From Flaccisagitta enflata (lineage: Eukaryota > Chaetognatha > Sagittoidea > Aphragmophora): a stretch of DNA of 64,000 nucleotides. A program made the translations under genes and the position numbers. Below, piece by piece: positions 42,067 through 52,300 of the stretch; position 1 is the first letter of the stretch, and each line of letters starts with the position of its first letter. Under the pieces are notes generated by a model, which was not told the DNA's origin, did not search any database, and saw only the letters and a list, made by a program, of their open reading frames with translations. The stretch spans positions 50,158,001-50,222,000 of the forward strand of contig OZ231126.1 in NCBI GenBank assembly GCA_965153355.1. Reading direction: 5' to 3'.

Positions 42067-45000
42067 TCTCACCCTCTCTCTCTTTCTCTCTCACTCTCAT
42101 TTGCAATTTTCTACTCCTCAGAAGATGGCTGAAGAGATTCTGTGGAGCTATTATGAATAATTGATATTTCTTCGTTTGTTTATGATCAGTCCATTACAAT
42201 CATTATGTCAATGAAAAATATCTATTTTCGCGAAAATGCAAAAAAATAAAAAAAGATTCAAAAATTCATAACTCCTAAACTATTGATCGTAGAGACTTCA
42301 AGCTGGCGCCATTTTAAAAAGAGAAATAGTTTTTTAGCTGTGAAGACAAAATATCCTAGTCTAAAAGAACTGCACAACTTCTCAAAAATGCTCTCAAACC
42401 AAAAATTAAAACTTTATTTCTCCCCTACGTTTCAAAAAGTCGAATTACATAATTCGACTTTTTTCCAATGATTAGAGCTGTATAAAACAAAATAATCGGC
42501 TTGGAAATATAGCATTTATAACCTATAAAGAGCAATGATAAAGCATTTTTAAGTATTTTTGAGGCTAAAAATTGCAGATTTAACTTCTAAAGATTTTGAA
42601 AATACTTGAATAGTGTCCTAATATTTGCTGTTTAAATGCTTTTAGCCTTTAAAGCTATTTTGGTGGGATATTTGACAGATTCAGGCAAAAAAGACAGCTA
42701 AAAAAACAGCTAAAAACAGCATAAGAACAGCTTTTCAGCTTAAATATGTAAATGCAATTTTCAAAAACATAAAAACGATAAAAAATGTATAATTATAGTG
42801 GTAATACACATGATAAAATCTTTAACAATCAGTTTGAAGAGATTATTTGTGAATCAGTGATTAAAAAATAAGAAAATTGCTGGTTTTTTTCGTGGTTTTT
42901 AGCCCTTATATGTAAAAAAACCCACCTAACAAGTTTAAAGGGGTAAAAGCAGTTATACAGCAACTATAACTACACCATTCAGTTATTTTTTTAAACTTTT
43001 AGACATTATAACTACAATTTTTAGCTTTAAAAATGCTTCAAAATGCTTCATTTTTAGTTTTAGCTTTAAAAATGCTTCAAAATGCTTCATTTTTAGTTGC
43101 GGACACGCAACTCTATAAGAGGCTTTGTCCATCCGTCCGTTGGTCCATTGGTCCTTCAGCACGAGTCGAAAAGTGGGAAAACGCGCATATCCGCCCCTGC
43201 CCACCTATCCGCAACTGGTGGCCATGTTTCCGGCCTTGTTGCTGTTTATAGACTATAAATGCTTTATTTCCAAGCCAATTTTTTTGTTTTATGGCTCTAA
43301 CTAAACCTGACACCATGATTAACATGAGCAGGGGGTTCACAACCCTTGACCTTTTTTTTCCGCCAAGGGTTTGGCCCTGGGACCTGTTTTTCGGTTTAAA
43401 TTTTTTCATTTCCTAGTCTAAAGGTAGTAAAATGTAATGCAAATTATCAGAAGCTACCTGCCATTCGGCGCCTGCATTCACCAGGCTGCTTCTTACATCA
43501 TGGGGCGCGGGTTGCCTTTCGTGGCGACTAACGAGGACCAGCAGTTGCCGCTCGGTGACGGCGTCGTTTTCCCCGGAACAGGACAGGGGCCATCGTCGCC
43601 GCGGTCGCTTGCGCCGTTGAGAAGCCACCAGACGCTATCATGGGAAAACCGCATCAACACATCTTCGAGTGCCTGCAGGTGTGGTGTTCTTTGAAGAGAG
43701 AAAAACAAAAAGACAACGATTGGCAAAAAAAGGAAAGTACCAAACAAACAAGAAAAAAACAAAAAATAAAAAACAAAAAAGCAAACAAAAACACAAAACA
43801 GACAAGTACAAACAAATATAAACAAATAAATACAAACAAAAACAAATGAACAAAAGCAAATGAACAAAAACAAATGAACACAAACAAACAAGAAATAAAT
43901 AAACTCGAATAAACAAGACCAAAAAAAAACCAGAAATAAACAAACAAAAACATGCTAAAAAAACAAGTACCAAAAAAAAAGAACAATCGAACAAACAAAC
44001 ACGGACAGCAACTATGTCATGAGTCTGAAGGATCTCGATCGTTAGACTCATTTTTGCTTTTGCTTCTCTTTACAGAACACAAACAAAAACCTAAGAACGG
44101 GAATCATGAATGACTTATTTTAAATGACAGTTTTGAGTGTCTTTTTGAAAATGACGGAGTCAACAGGAATCGCAGCCTTTGACTGCAGGGTAAAGGCTGA
44201 CGCTGACAGACCCATTTGAACAACACCGCATTAGTCAGAAACTTTTGAAGGACATGAAAAATTGACAAAAGACACTTCAAAAAATTTCTTTCTGCGTGAG
44301 GGAGAAAAACACTAAGAATCGGGAACAAACGAGTAGTAGACTTCGCTAGATTTAAGATTATGGTTTTCAGATATCATCAGATCTAGTTAGTTATCTTGTA
44401 GGCCTTTTTAGTTATCTTGGAGAGATTTTTTGGGTCAGGTCTATTAATATAGCTGTCCCATAAATCTCTCATTTGCTTATTTTAGTTAAATAGAAGACTA
44501 GGATTTCAGGTCTATTAATATAGCTGTTGGTTTAGTTTAGTATGTGTAGCTGAGTTAGATGGGGGGACCAGGGTTCTGGTCTATTAATATAGCTGATACT
44601 CTGTTTCTCCCTGTACATTCCAGTGGTCTATTAATATAGAATTGGTCTGTGTAAATATGTACAGCTTTTCATTGTTTCTCTGTTTTATGGTTGATTTATG
44701 TATGCATGTGTACTTTGCTTTGACCTGAAGCATCTGGAACGTCTGCCCCTTTCTCTCCTGTGTCCATTATATCTGACTGTCATTATTGGTCCTTGTTTTT
44801 GCAGTCTGATGTCCAGACTTCAGGACTCTCACCTGCCCTCCTCTCATGTTTCTCCTCACCTAACTTATTTGGATCATTGCCTGATTCTTTCCTTCCACTC
44901 TTCTTAGCATCTTCTATTTTTGTGCCTGATGGTGGATAGCCCAACCACGCCTCAAAGAAGATAATATCCTTTTCCTTTCCCATGAGTCCTGCAGTTCAAA

Positions 45001-46173
45001 AAAATTCTATACCCTCTCTTCATTCCTCTGCCTTCAATCACCTTCCTTTTTCTACTAAACTAATGTTATTATATATAACACATACAGTAGATGTCGTCTA
45101 GACGGGGGAGCTCATAACCTGAGGGAACGGATATTTTGTTGATATAATGTATAGACCCTAAGGGGCTGACGATGGGGTACGGCATCCCACGCTTACTCTC
45201 ACAATCTCAATGCCAAATGTAGTAGATGTCGCCTATACTTGGAAATACGGGGGCCCTCATATCCTAACTACCATTTGTGCAAATAAAATGAAACTGTGTG
45301 TATAATGCTTAAGTCTTAAGGTTGACGATGGGGTATTGCAGCTCTGTGGATAGAAAATCCTCTTGAATATAGTAAATCAAATTCGCTGCTCTCAAACAGT
45401 TGCTGGAATTGATCTAGCGGTCAACTCACTTGCTTTCAGATTTGTATTGATCAGTTTATTTCTTTAAAGGTTCCAGGTTCAAATCCCAGGTTGATTTTGC
45501 AATTTAAGCAAATAGATGAAGCTGAAAATCCGTCATAAAAGTTATTGAACCTAAAGTTTATACTAAAAGTTTTTCTTATAAGGTAAGCTGTAGAGGGATG
45601 CCACACCCCATTATCAACCCCTTAGGGTCTATACATTACTTTAGCAGAATATCAGTCCCCTCACTATTAGTGCTCAGGTTATGAGCTCCCCCGTATTTCC
45701 AAGTCTAGATGACATTTACTGTATAAAATTTTAGGATCAATCACTTTTTTCGCTGAATTTCAGCTTCATCCATTTGCCTAAAGTGCAAAACCAGTCTGGG
45801 ATTCGAACCTGGAACCTTTGACTAAATATACTGATCAAGATAAACCTGAAGTCAAGTGAGTTAATCATTAGCCCAATTCCAGAAGCTGATTTGACCATGC
45901 GAATTTGATTAAGTGTTTTAAAAACAATTTTCTATTAACCGAGCTGCCATACCCCATCGTCAACCCTATAGTCTAGGGGGTATGGCAGCTCTGTTAATGC
46001 ATATGTCCTATAGGCTATAGGACATATGCATTATACACACAGTTTAATTTCATTTACATAAATGGTAATAAGGATATGAGGGTCCCCGTATCTCCAAGTA
46101 TAGACGACATCTACTGTATCATGAGCGAAGACTATACTACGAGATGCAAAAATATCATTTTTTTTTCGGAGGT

Positions 46174-46261
<88 letters not shown>

Positions 46262-46742
46262 TTGGTGCAGTTGCGGCGACATCTACTGTATCATGACATC
46301 AACTGTATCATGAGCGAAGACTATACTACGATGCAAAAATATCATTTTTTTTTCGGTTGCGGCGAGAGTGAGAGTGAGGGTGAGAGTGAGAGTGAGAGTG
46401 AGAGAGAGAGAGAGAGAGAGAGTCTTTGAAAAGCTCAGTCCAATGCTAGTATTTGAATCTGAGCAGACTGAACTGACTCAGCAATCTTTCCTTTTACGCA
46501 AATGAAAATTTCAGGAAATGTACGGTATCGAGCCTGAGACGACCGTGATGATTGGTGACCGACTAAACACGGATATCCTTTTTGGCGGCAATAATGGCAT
46601 CCGCAGCATCCTGGTCCTGACGGGTTGCTCCAGTCTCCAAGAAGTCGTCAACAAAGAAGGAAGCCAAAATTCGGAGGACAAAAAGGAAATCCCAACTTTC
46701 TATGCGGATTCAGTTGCTGCCATTGGACGCTTCCTTGAATAA
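40069..46742 (+). CDS. PGP: HAD-superfamily phosphatase, PGP/PDXP type, with a frame-breaking 5-bp duplication
   Basis: Five exons: 40069-40195, 40780-40976, 41090-41287, 43485-43678 and 46515-46742, all with AG/GT borders and consistent phases (1, 0, 0, 0). If the duplication is discounted the protein has 312 residues, close to the roughly 320 of vertebrate phosphoglycolate/glycerol-3-phosphate phosphatase. HAD motif I is LFDADGVLW (D29, D31); motif II VTNNST; the C2-type cap region includes YLIGSPALSNEL; GFDPYLNIVKLSK and FVATNED follow; motif III is in IMGKPHQHIF; motif IV is GDRLNTDIL. These cytosolic Mg-dependent enzymes dephosphorylate 2-phosphoglycolate, glycerol-3-phosphate or related metabolites. 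In exon 4 a tandem ACAGG (43578-43587) shifts the frame after about residue 206. As written the protein would stop about 11 codons into exon 5 and lose motifs III and IV. Either a sequence error or a recent null allele. PGP versus PDXP cannot be separated firmly. Confidence 0.85.
40429..40500 (-). mobile_element. H-family fragment in intron 1 of the phosphatase
   Basis: TTTTAGTCGCAGACACGCGA (hairpin end) followed by GGTCCGTTGGTCCGTCCGCC. The head half is missing. Confidence 0.6.
41627..43386. mobile_element. long inverted-repeat element filling phosphatase intron 3
   Basis: CAGGTCCCAGGGCCAAACCC at 41627 is mirrored by GGGTTTGGCCCTGGGACCTG ending 43386. The arms stay similar for about 90 bp (through CATGTTANNCATGGTGTCA). 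The 1.76-kb interior carries (TG)n at 41864-41891, (CT)n at 41928-41970 and 42034-42062, a palindrome AAGTCGAATTACATAATTCG near 42440, and an H-family repeat. The flanking T-rich 8-mers match poorly, so the superfamily is open. It occupies most of the 2.2-kb intron. Confidence 0.6.
43090..43240 (-). mobile_element. H-family repeat, AGTTGCGGAC subfamily
   Basis: TTTTTAGTTGCGGACACGCA hairpin, CTCTATAAGAGGCTTTGTCC, core GTCCGTTGGTCC, then GGGAAAACGCGCATATCCGC and CCTATCCGCAACTGGTGG to CCGGCCTTGTT. Nearly identical to the copy at 62547-62710. Confidence 0.75.
43700..44010. repeat. A-rich (CAAA)n-like tract
   Basis: Irregular AAAC/AAACA repeats over about 300 bp in the last intron of the phosphatase gene. 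Non-coding. Confidence 0.7.
44438..44639. repeat. four spaced copies of GGTCTATTAATATAG
   Basis: Copies at 44438, 44509, 44579 and 44625; the first three continue as GGTCTATTAATATAGCTG. Spacings are 71, 70 and 46 bp. The inner CTATTAATATAG is a perfect palindrome. The sequence between copies is not obviously repeated. Confidence 0.6.
45401..45490 (+). repeat. tRNA-like (Pol III A/B-box-like) segment
   Basis: TCTAGCGGTCAACTCACT resembles a tRNA A box, and GGTTCCAGGTTCAAATCCCA contains a B-box match (GGTTCAAATCC) about 60 nt later, where a tRNA T-arm would be. The intervening region does not fold as a normal tRNA, so this is more like a tRNA-derived SINE relic than a functional tRNA. Confidence 0.45.
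45796..45885 (-). repeat. tRNA-like segment, inverted copy
   Basis: CTGGGATTCGAACCTGGAAC is the complement of a B-box region, and GTCAAGTGAGTTAATCATTA of the A-box-like part. It is the inverted counterpart of 45401-45490 within the foldback. Confidence 0.45.
46100..46420. repeat. local duplication around (GA)n
   Basis: The phrase CATCTACTGTATCATG with AGCGAAGACTATACTACGA and ATGCAAAAATATCATT occurs at about 46108-46165 and again at 46278-46350. The copies are separated by (GA)n (46168-46259), and a GAGTGA-rich tract follows at 46365-46420. Confidence 0.8.
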
Positions 46743-47092
46743 TCTTGACTTTTTTGACAGTGACTCAAAACTATGGTTGGGAGTGGTTAAATGGAAGTAC
46801 GTGGGGATTGATTGAGAAATTGCTATTCGTGAATGTTGTGATTGTTCTCTTTATATTTCATTTTATCTATTTCAGATTTAGAATATCCCTTTACCAGTTC
46901 ACATCGAAGGCAATCATTACTTAACTTAAACCACAGTTGTTGAACCATTTTATACCATTAGACAAGTTCAAGATTGCACGGACCCATTAGCACCATTACG
47001 ACCAAACGATTTTTCATTAATGAACTGGGGCCATTAACCAATGATCTCTTACTCTCATAACCAAAGACAACAAATTCTGTCCCAAAGAAATA
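46743..47092. other. short intergenic region
   Basis: 350 bp between the phosphatase stop and the next gene's start; no AATAAA is seen. It must hold both the phosphatase 3' end and the downstream promoter or 5' UTR. Confidence 0.4.
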
Positions 47093-49264
47093 ATGGATAG
47101 TGATACCAAATCGTTGGTCAGCGAGGGAGCTGAAGAGGCTCAACATTCTGATATTGAAAAGTGGGTCGCGGTGGAGGTGAAACATCGGGATGATCCGCTC
47201 AAAAAACATAATTTCACGACAACCAACTCGTCTGGAGCGTCGCAAATTTCCACACCACAGGTTCAAGCTTATTAATTCTATTTCTTGGGGGAAATTGAAG
47301 CATTTGCTCCTTCTAACGACCCCCCCCCTTTTTTTCTATGATGTCGTGAAGTCATTTTCCATGACGCCATGAAGTCATTTTTTCCATGACGTCATGAAGT
47401 TTATTTCCATGACGTCATGAAGTCATGTAGTAGACCTCCCAGAAGAACTCATTTTATTGAAAAGTACTCATCCCTGCAGCTTTTCCCAAAGAAAATACAC
47501 CAAAGAATAAGAATTCAGCAAAACAAAATTGTTTTGAAATTTTTTTATGGCGGAAGTGTTAGGTCAAAGGTGAAAAAGGTTAAAATTTCAAAATGAGAAT
47601 TTTGCAAATCTGATTGCGGATTCATGATCCTTGCAAAAAACTGTCAGAAGAAAGTGCTCTTCTTTTTTTGATATTCTCTTTTTTTGATATTCCTTCGGGA
47701 AGATTGTTAAAATTGAGGTCAAAGTTCTAAATAAGGCCAGTTTTAGATAAAAGAGCAATTTTGACCCGATCTAGATCTTTAACCTTAATTTTGACAATGT
47801 TCCTGAGGGAATATCAATAAAAGAAAAGCAGTTTCTTTTGACAGTTTTTTGCAAGGATTATGAATCTGCAATCAGATTTATAAAATTCTCACTTTGAAAT
47901 TTTGACCTTATATCACCTTTGGCCTAATACTTCCACCATAAAAAAATTTCAAAAAAATTTTCGTCCACTTAATTCTTATTCTTTGGTGTATTTTCTTTGA
48001 GAAAAGCTGCAGGGATTATTACTTTTTGACAAAATGAGTTATTCTGGGAGACCTATCATGTAGCGATAATTGGGCTTACGTGTAGGAGAGGACCGGACTT
48101 TTTTTAGCGTTTTTAACGAGTTTTTTTTTCACGAAAATTTCAAATCTGAAACAAGAGAACAATTTAGGTCAATGATCCGAGCCCAACAAACCTCACCCCC
48201 ACCCACCCCTACCCCACCCACCCCTACCCCAGACCCAAACCTACCCCTAAAACCCACCCCTACCCCTAAACCCACCCCTAACCCTAAACCCACCCTCACC
48301 CCTAACCCTACCCCCTAAACCCAACCCTACCCCTAGTCCTCACCCCTACCCCTAACCTCTGCCCCAACCCCACTTCTAACTCCTACTTACTAATCTCCTA
48401 AACTCAGCCTCTGTTTCTAAACTCCACCCCTAACCCTAAAGTTAGTTAGATTAGGGTGGGTTTAGGGCAGAGGTGGGTTTTAGGTTAGTGGTAGGGTGGC
48501 TTAAGGCAGGGGTGGGTTTAGGGTAGGGGGGTGTAGGGTAGGGGCTTGGTATGGGCTCGGATCATTGACCTAAATTGTTCTCTTGTTTCAGATTTGAAAT
48601 TCTCGTGAAAAAAAAACTCGTTAAAAACGCTAAAAAAAGTCCGGTCCTCTCCTACACGTAGACCGATAATGGTTGCATTTTGAAAAAAATGTTCCATTCT
48701 AGGACTTTCTTAGAATGTGAATGAGAGAGTTACAAGTAGAGATGCAGAAGCGGAAGCGGAAGCGGAAGCGGGTGGAAGCGGTAGTTTGAGCATGGAAGCA
48801 GAAGCAGAAGCGGAAACGCATTGAAATCAAGTGGAAGCGGAAGGGAAAATTTTTTTTGAGGCCTAACAAAAGCGGAAGCGGAAGCAAAAAGACATAATCG
48901 CCGCTTCCGCTTCCGCTTCCGCTTCCACTTCAGATCTGACAATATTTTGATAATAATCATATCAGTTTTAATGATAGTTATTTTAGTATAATTTATTCAT
49001 TTTTTAGTTTTTTTTTCTTGTTTTGGTATTATTATTTTTTTTATATTGCTTTTGTATATTTTTCCTTTATCTGTTTGTGTCTGTTGGTCTATCATTTTAT
49101 TCTTCTTTCGCTTTATCTGACTTTTTTCTGTCTGGCTGTATATCTCTTTCTGTCTGTTTGTCTGTCTTTTGCTCACTCAACCTCTCTCTCTCTCTCTCTT
49201 TTTTTTTTTCTCTCTCTTTCCCTCTCTCTCCCTCTCTCTCTTTTTTGTTCTCTCTCTCTTTCTT

Positions 49265-49304
<40 letters not shown>

Positions 49305-52300
49305 CATCTATCTCTTCTGCTCTGCCCCTTTTTCCTCTCTCTCTCTCTTTGTCTCTCTCTCTTTCTTTCTCTCTGTCTCTCTGTCTCTCTCTCTTCATTT
49401 ATTCACAGTTGATTGGTTAATTAGAAAGGAGCAAGACTCATATACCTTAAGACCTGATTTCATAAATTTTTGAAAAACAAAAGCAAATAGATGATCCAAT
49501 GATGTTATAAATAAATATACAAATTTAAGAAAAAAATGATTTCAAAGATTAGTTGAAAGGTATAGAATAAATAAATAAATGAATAAATATATAGATAAAT
49601 AAATAGAATAATAAAGACAAAATTGATTATTTAAACTCATTGCAATAACTAATGACAGCAAAAAAATTATATTAATATCTATGTCATTAACATATTTTTT
49701 ATTATCTTTTATATTTCCTCGTTTTATCCCCTCTTTTTTTTTACATAAAAAAATATTTTACATAACTTAAATAAATGTTATAGTGAAATACTCAACAATG
49801 TGGAAGCGGAAGGAAGTAGAAGCAGAAGCGGAAGCTATGCCTTCTAAAAGGGTAGTTTTGAAGCAGAAGGAAGCTATGCTTTTTCAAATGGTGGAAGCGG
49901 AAGCGGAAGCGGAAGCTGTCAATTCTCAAATATGCCTTTTGGAAGCGGAAGCGGAAGCGGTCCAAAAATCTACCGCTTCTGCATCTCTAGTTACAAGAAA
50001 TCATCAAGAGCTTACGCATTGTTTTTAGATGTGTCCGTCAGGAGCGCATCTATATAAGAGGGCCTGTCTGTCCATCCGTCCATCTGTAGATATTGACCTC
50101 AGATCCTAAATCTGAGTCCTTGTGAATTTTCCTGTTTCTCTTTTATATGCGGCCGGTCCGAAAGTAGTAAAAGGCATGGGCTCTAGCTTGAACTTATCTG
50201 CTTGAATTTGTTCCTGAAAGATACCTTGGCATATGCACATAACTCTTCATCTCATTGACCAAAATTTTGAACTTCTTAGGGGCCCCTAGGGGCCCCCAAA
50301 AAAAGCCTCCTTGATGAGGATATTTTTTGAAAAGGGGTGCCAATCGGAAATTGCTTGATTCGCCCAGATCCCAAATCTTGCTTTTCACTTTAAAAAAAAA
50401 ACTAAAAATTTTTGTGTCGGCCATATTCTAAAAAAAAAAGTTTAAAGATTCTCCTGGGATTTTTTTCTAGCCATATGGTTCAAACAAATGTTCATAACTT
50501 CGAAAGTATTTGAGCCAGAACCTTGAAATTTGAAACATGCAATATTGAAAGCATTGAGCAGGTCCATGCAAAAGATTGAGCTGTGTGACTGACCTGTGAA
50601 AATTTTTGAGTAAGTCTACCATCTGTCTGTCTGCTATGCCTGTGCGAAAACCGCGTTTCTCGGCAGTTTTTGACCACTGCTCTGTTGTTTCATGTTTCAA
50701 TTCATCTATCAGCTCGTCCATCGGTCTCTCTATATATGTCACATGTTCAATACATGCAGAGTAGGGGATGTCATACTATGTTGTCGGTGGAAAGTCATCA
50801 TGGAACTCTGGATATAAGTTGTTCATGATGTCCTGAAAACAGCGGAAAAAGTTTTGGTCCACTCTCGTCTTGTCTAGATGTGCCCATTTTTGACCAAAGT
50901 CAGGGTGTCAGATATGCGAAAATTGCAAAAATTGTCAAAATCCCTCAAAATAAGTTAACTGAAGAAGTATATGGGGCTACCAAAATTTGATTGTGCTGAT
51001 AGCCATTATCCTTTTTTGCATTCATACAACACTAATACACATTACTAAACCCTAAAAAACAAATAGGAACCTCTGTATCAACTCAGACACTACATCCAAA
51101 AGAGATGAAAAATTTTAAAAATTCAGAAAATTGCTCACGTGCTCAACCTTCTTCCTCCAAGACTTGCAACCAGGCAAGTTTTATTGACTATTTTTTTCCT
51201 TTTTTTTTTGACATCAGCAAGAAAAGAAAAAAAAAACCAATAAAGTGTACATATGTGTGTGAGGAGGACAAGAGTATGTCACATTCAGTAGTCTTATTTT
51301 TAACCACTAAGGACAATTAGGGTTCAATACATGTTAATAAAATAAAAAATCAGAGTAAAAGTAAAAATGCTAGATATTGCCTTTCAGCAGATAAAGCTTT
51401 AAAGTCTGATTTTTAAACACTAAGAAAAAATCATGTGAGTTGCGAAAGTCTGACAGGAAAGAACTGAAAAGCTCACTTTATCTGACTTTCATGAGAGACT
51501 CAATGAGTTAGACATAGATTTAGCATATTTTAACTACTAAGGGTAAAACAATGATTGATGAGAAGAGAAATAAGAAGGTTGACAGGTTGCCCAAGGGTCA
51601 GTGGTCACTGGTCATTGATACCCATTGCCCTGTTTTGCATGGCTGTGAATTGAAGTGAGGAGAAGCAGGGCAGTGGCCCTGAAGAGGACAAAGTGCTGTA
51701 AAACACAGGGGGACTTTCATTTGTCCGAATGTCCATCTATCTGTCCTTTGATAGCTAAAGTGAAGCCTTTGCGGGTAGATTGGTGGCCTGATATGGCTGA
51801 TTTGAGGACTTGGAGGAATAATTACAGGCAGATTTCAGGCCTGAGAGGGTGGATTTTATCTTTAAGATGGCAGATTTCAGGCCCAAAAGGTAGGGCGGAG
51901 TTCAGGCCTGAGGGGATGGATTGCAGGCCTGAGATTGCAGATTTCAGGCCAAAGAGGGCAGATTCCAAGCCGGAGGGGGCAGATTTCAAACCTGAGGGGG
52001 CAGATTTCAAGCCTGAGCGGGCAGATTTCAAGCCTTAGAGGGCAGATTTCAGGCCTGAGATGGCAGATTTTAGCCCTGAGAAGGCAAATTTCAGGCCTGA
52101 GAGGACAGATTTCAAGCTTGTGAGGACAAATTTCAGTCCTGAGACAGCTGTTTTTGGACCTAAACTGTCTGATGGGGAACAAATGCATGGATGGATGGAC
52201 GAACAAAACTCTCCCCATGTCCTACAGGACTTCATCCCCTTTGGAACCTTATGGGAATCTTTCCATCCCAGCAATCAACTTTCCACTTCCCCATGGCAAA

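Larger units (their letters stand above)
45085..46116. mobile_element. interleaved Tc1/mariner-like foldbacks with tRNA-like inner arms
   Basis: Four related termini: TA|CAGTAGATGTCGTCTAGA at 45085, AGTAGATGTCGCCTATACTT at 45221, and inverted TCTAGATGACATTTACTG|TA to 45721 and TATAGACGACATCTACTG|TA to 46116. By inner sequence the first pairs with the third (GAGCTCATAACCTGAG) and the second with the fourth (CCCTCATATCC), so the two elements interleave rather than nest. TA flanks suggest Tc1/mariner. It lies in the last phosphatase intron. Confidence 0.55.

Noticed and set aside
45401-45490. Functional tRNA gene
   Set aside because: A- and B-box-like words are present, but no acceptor stem or anticodon arm can be drawn.
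48190-48550. A true telomere or chromosome end
   Set aside because: The TTAGGG-like words are degenerate, invert in the middle and sit inside an element with target duplications.
51655-52218. 127-aa and 113-aa frames with SGLRGQI / LRPEICPL repeats
   Set aside because: Translation of the 20-21 bp M-family minisatellite core.
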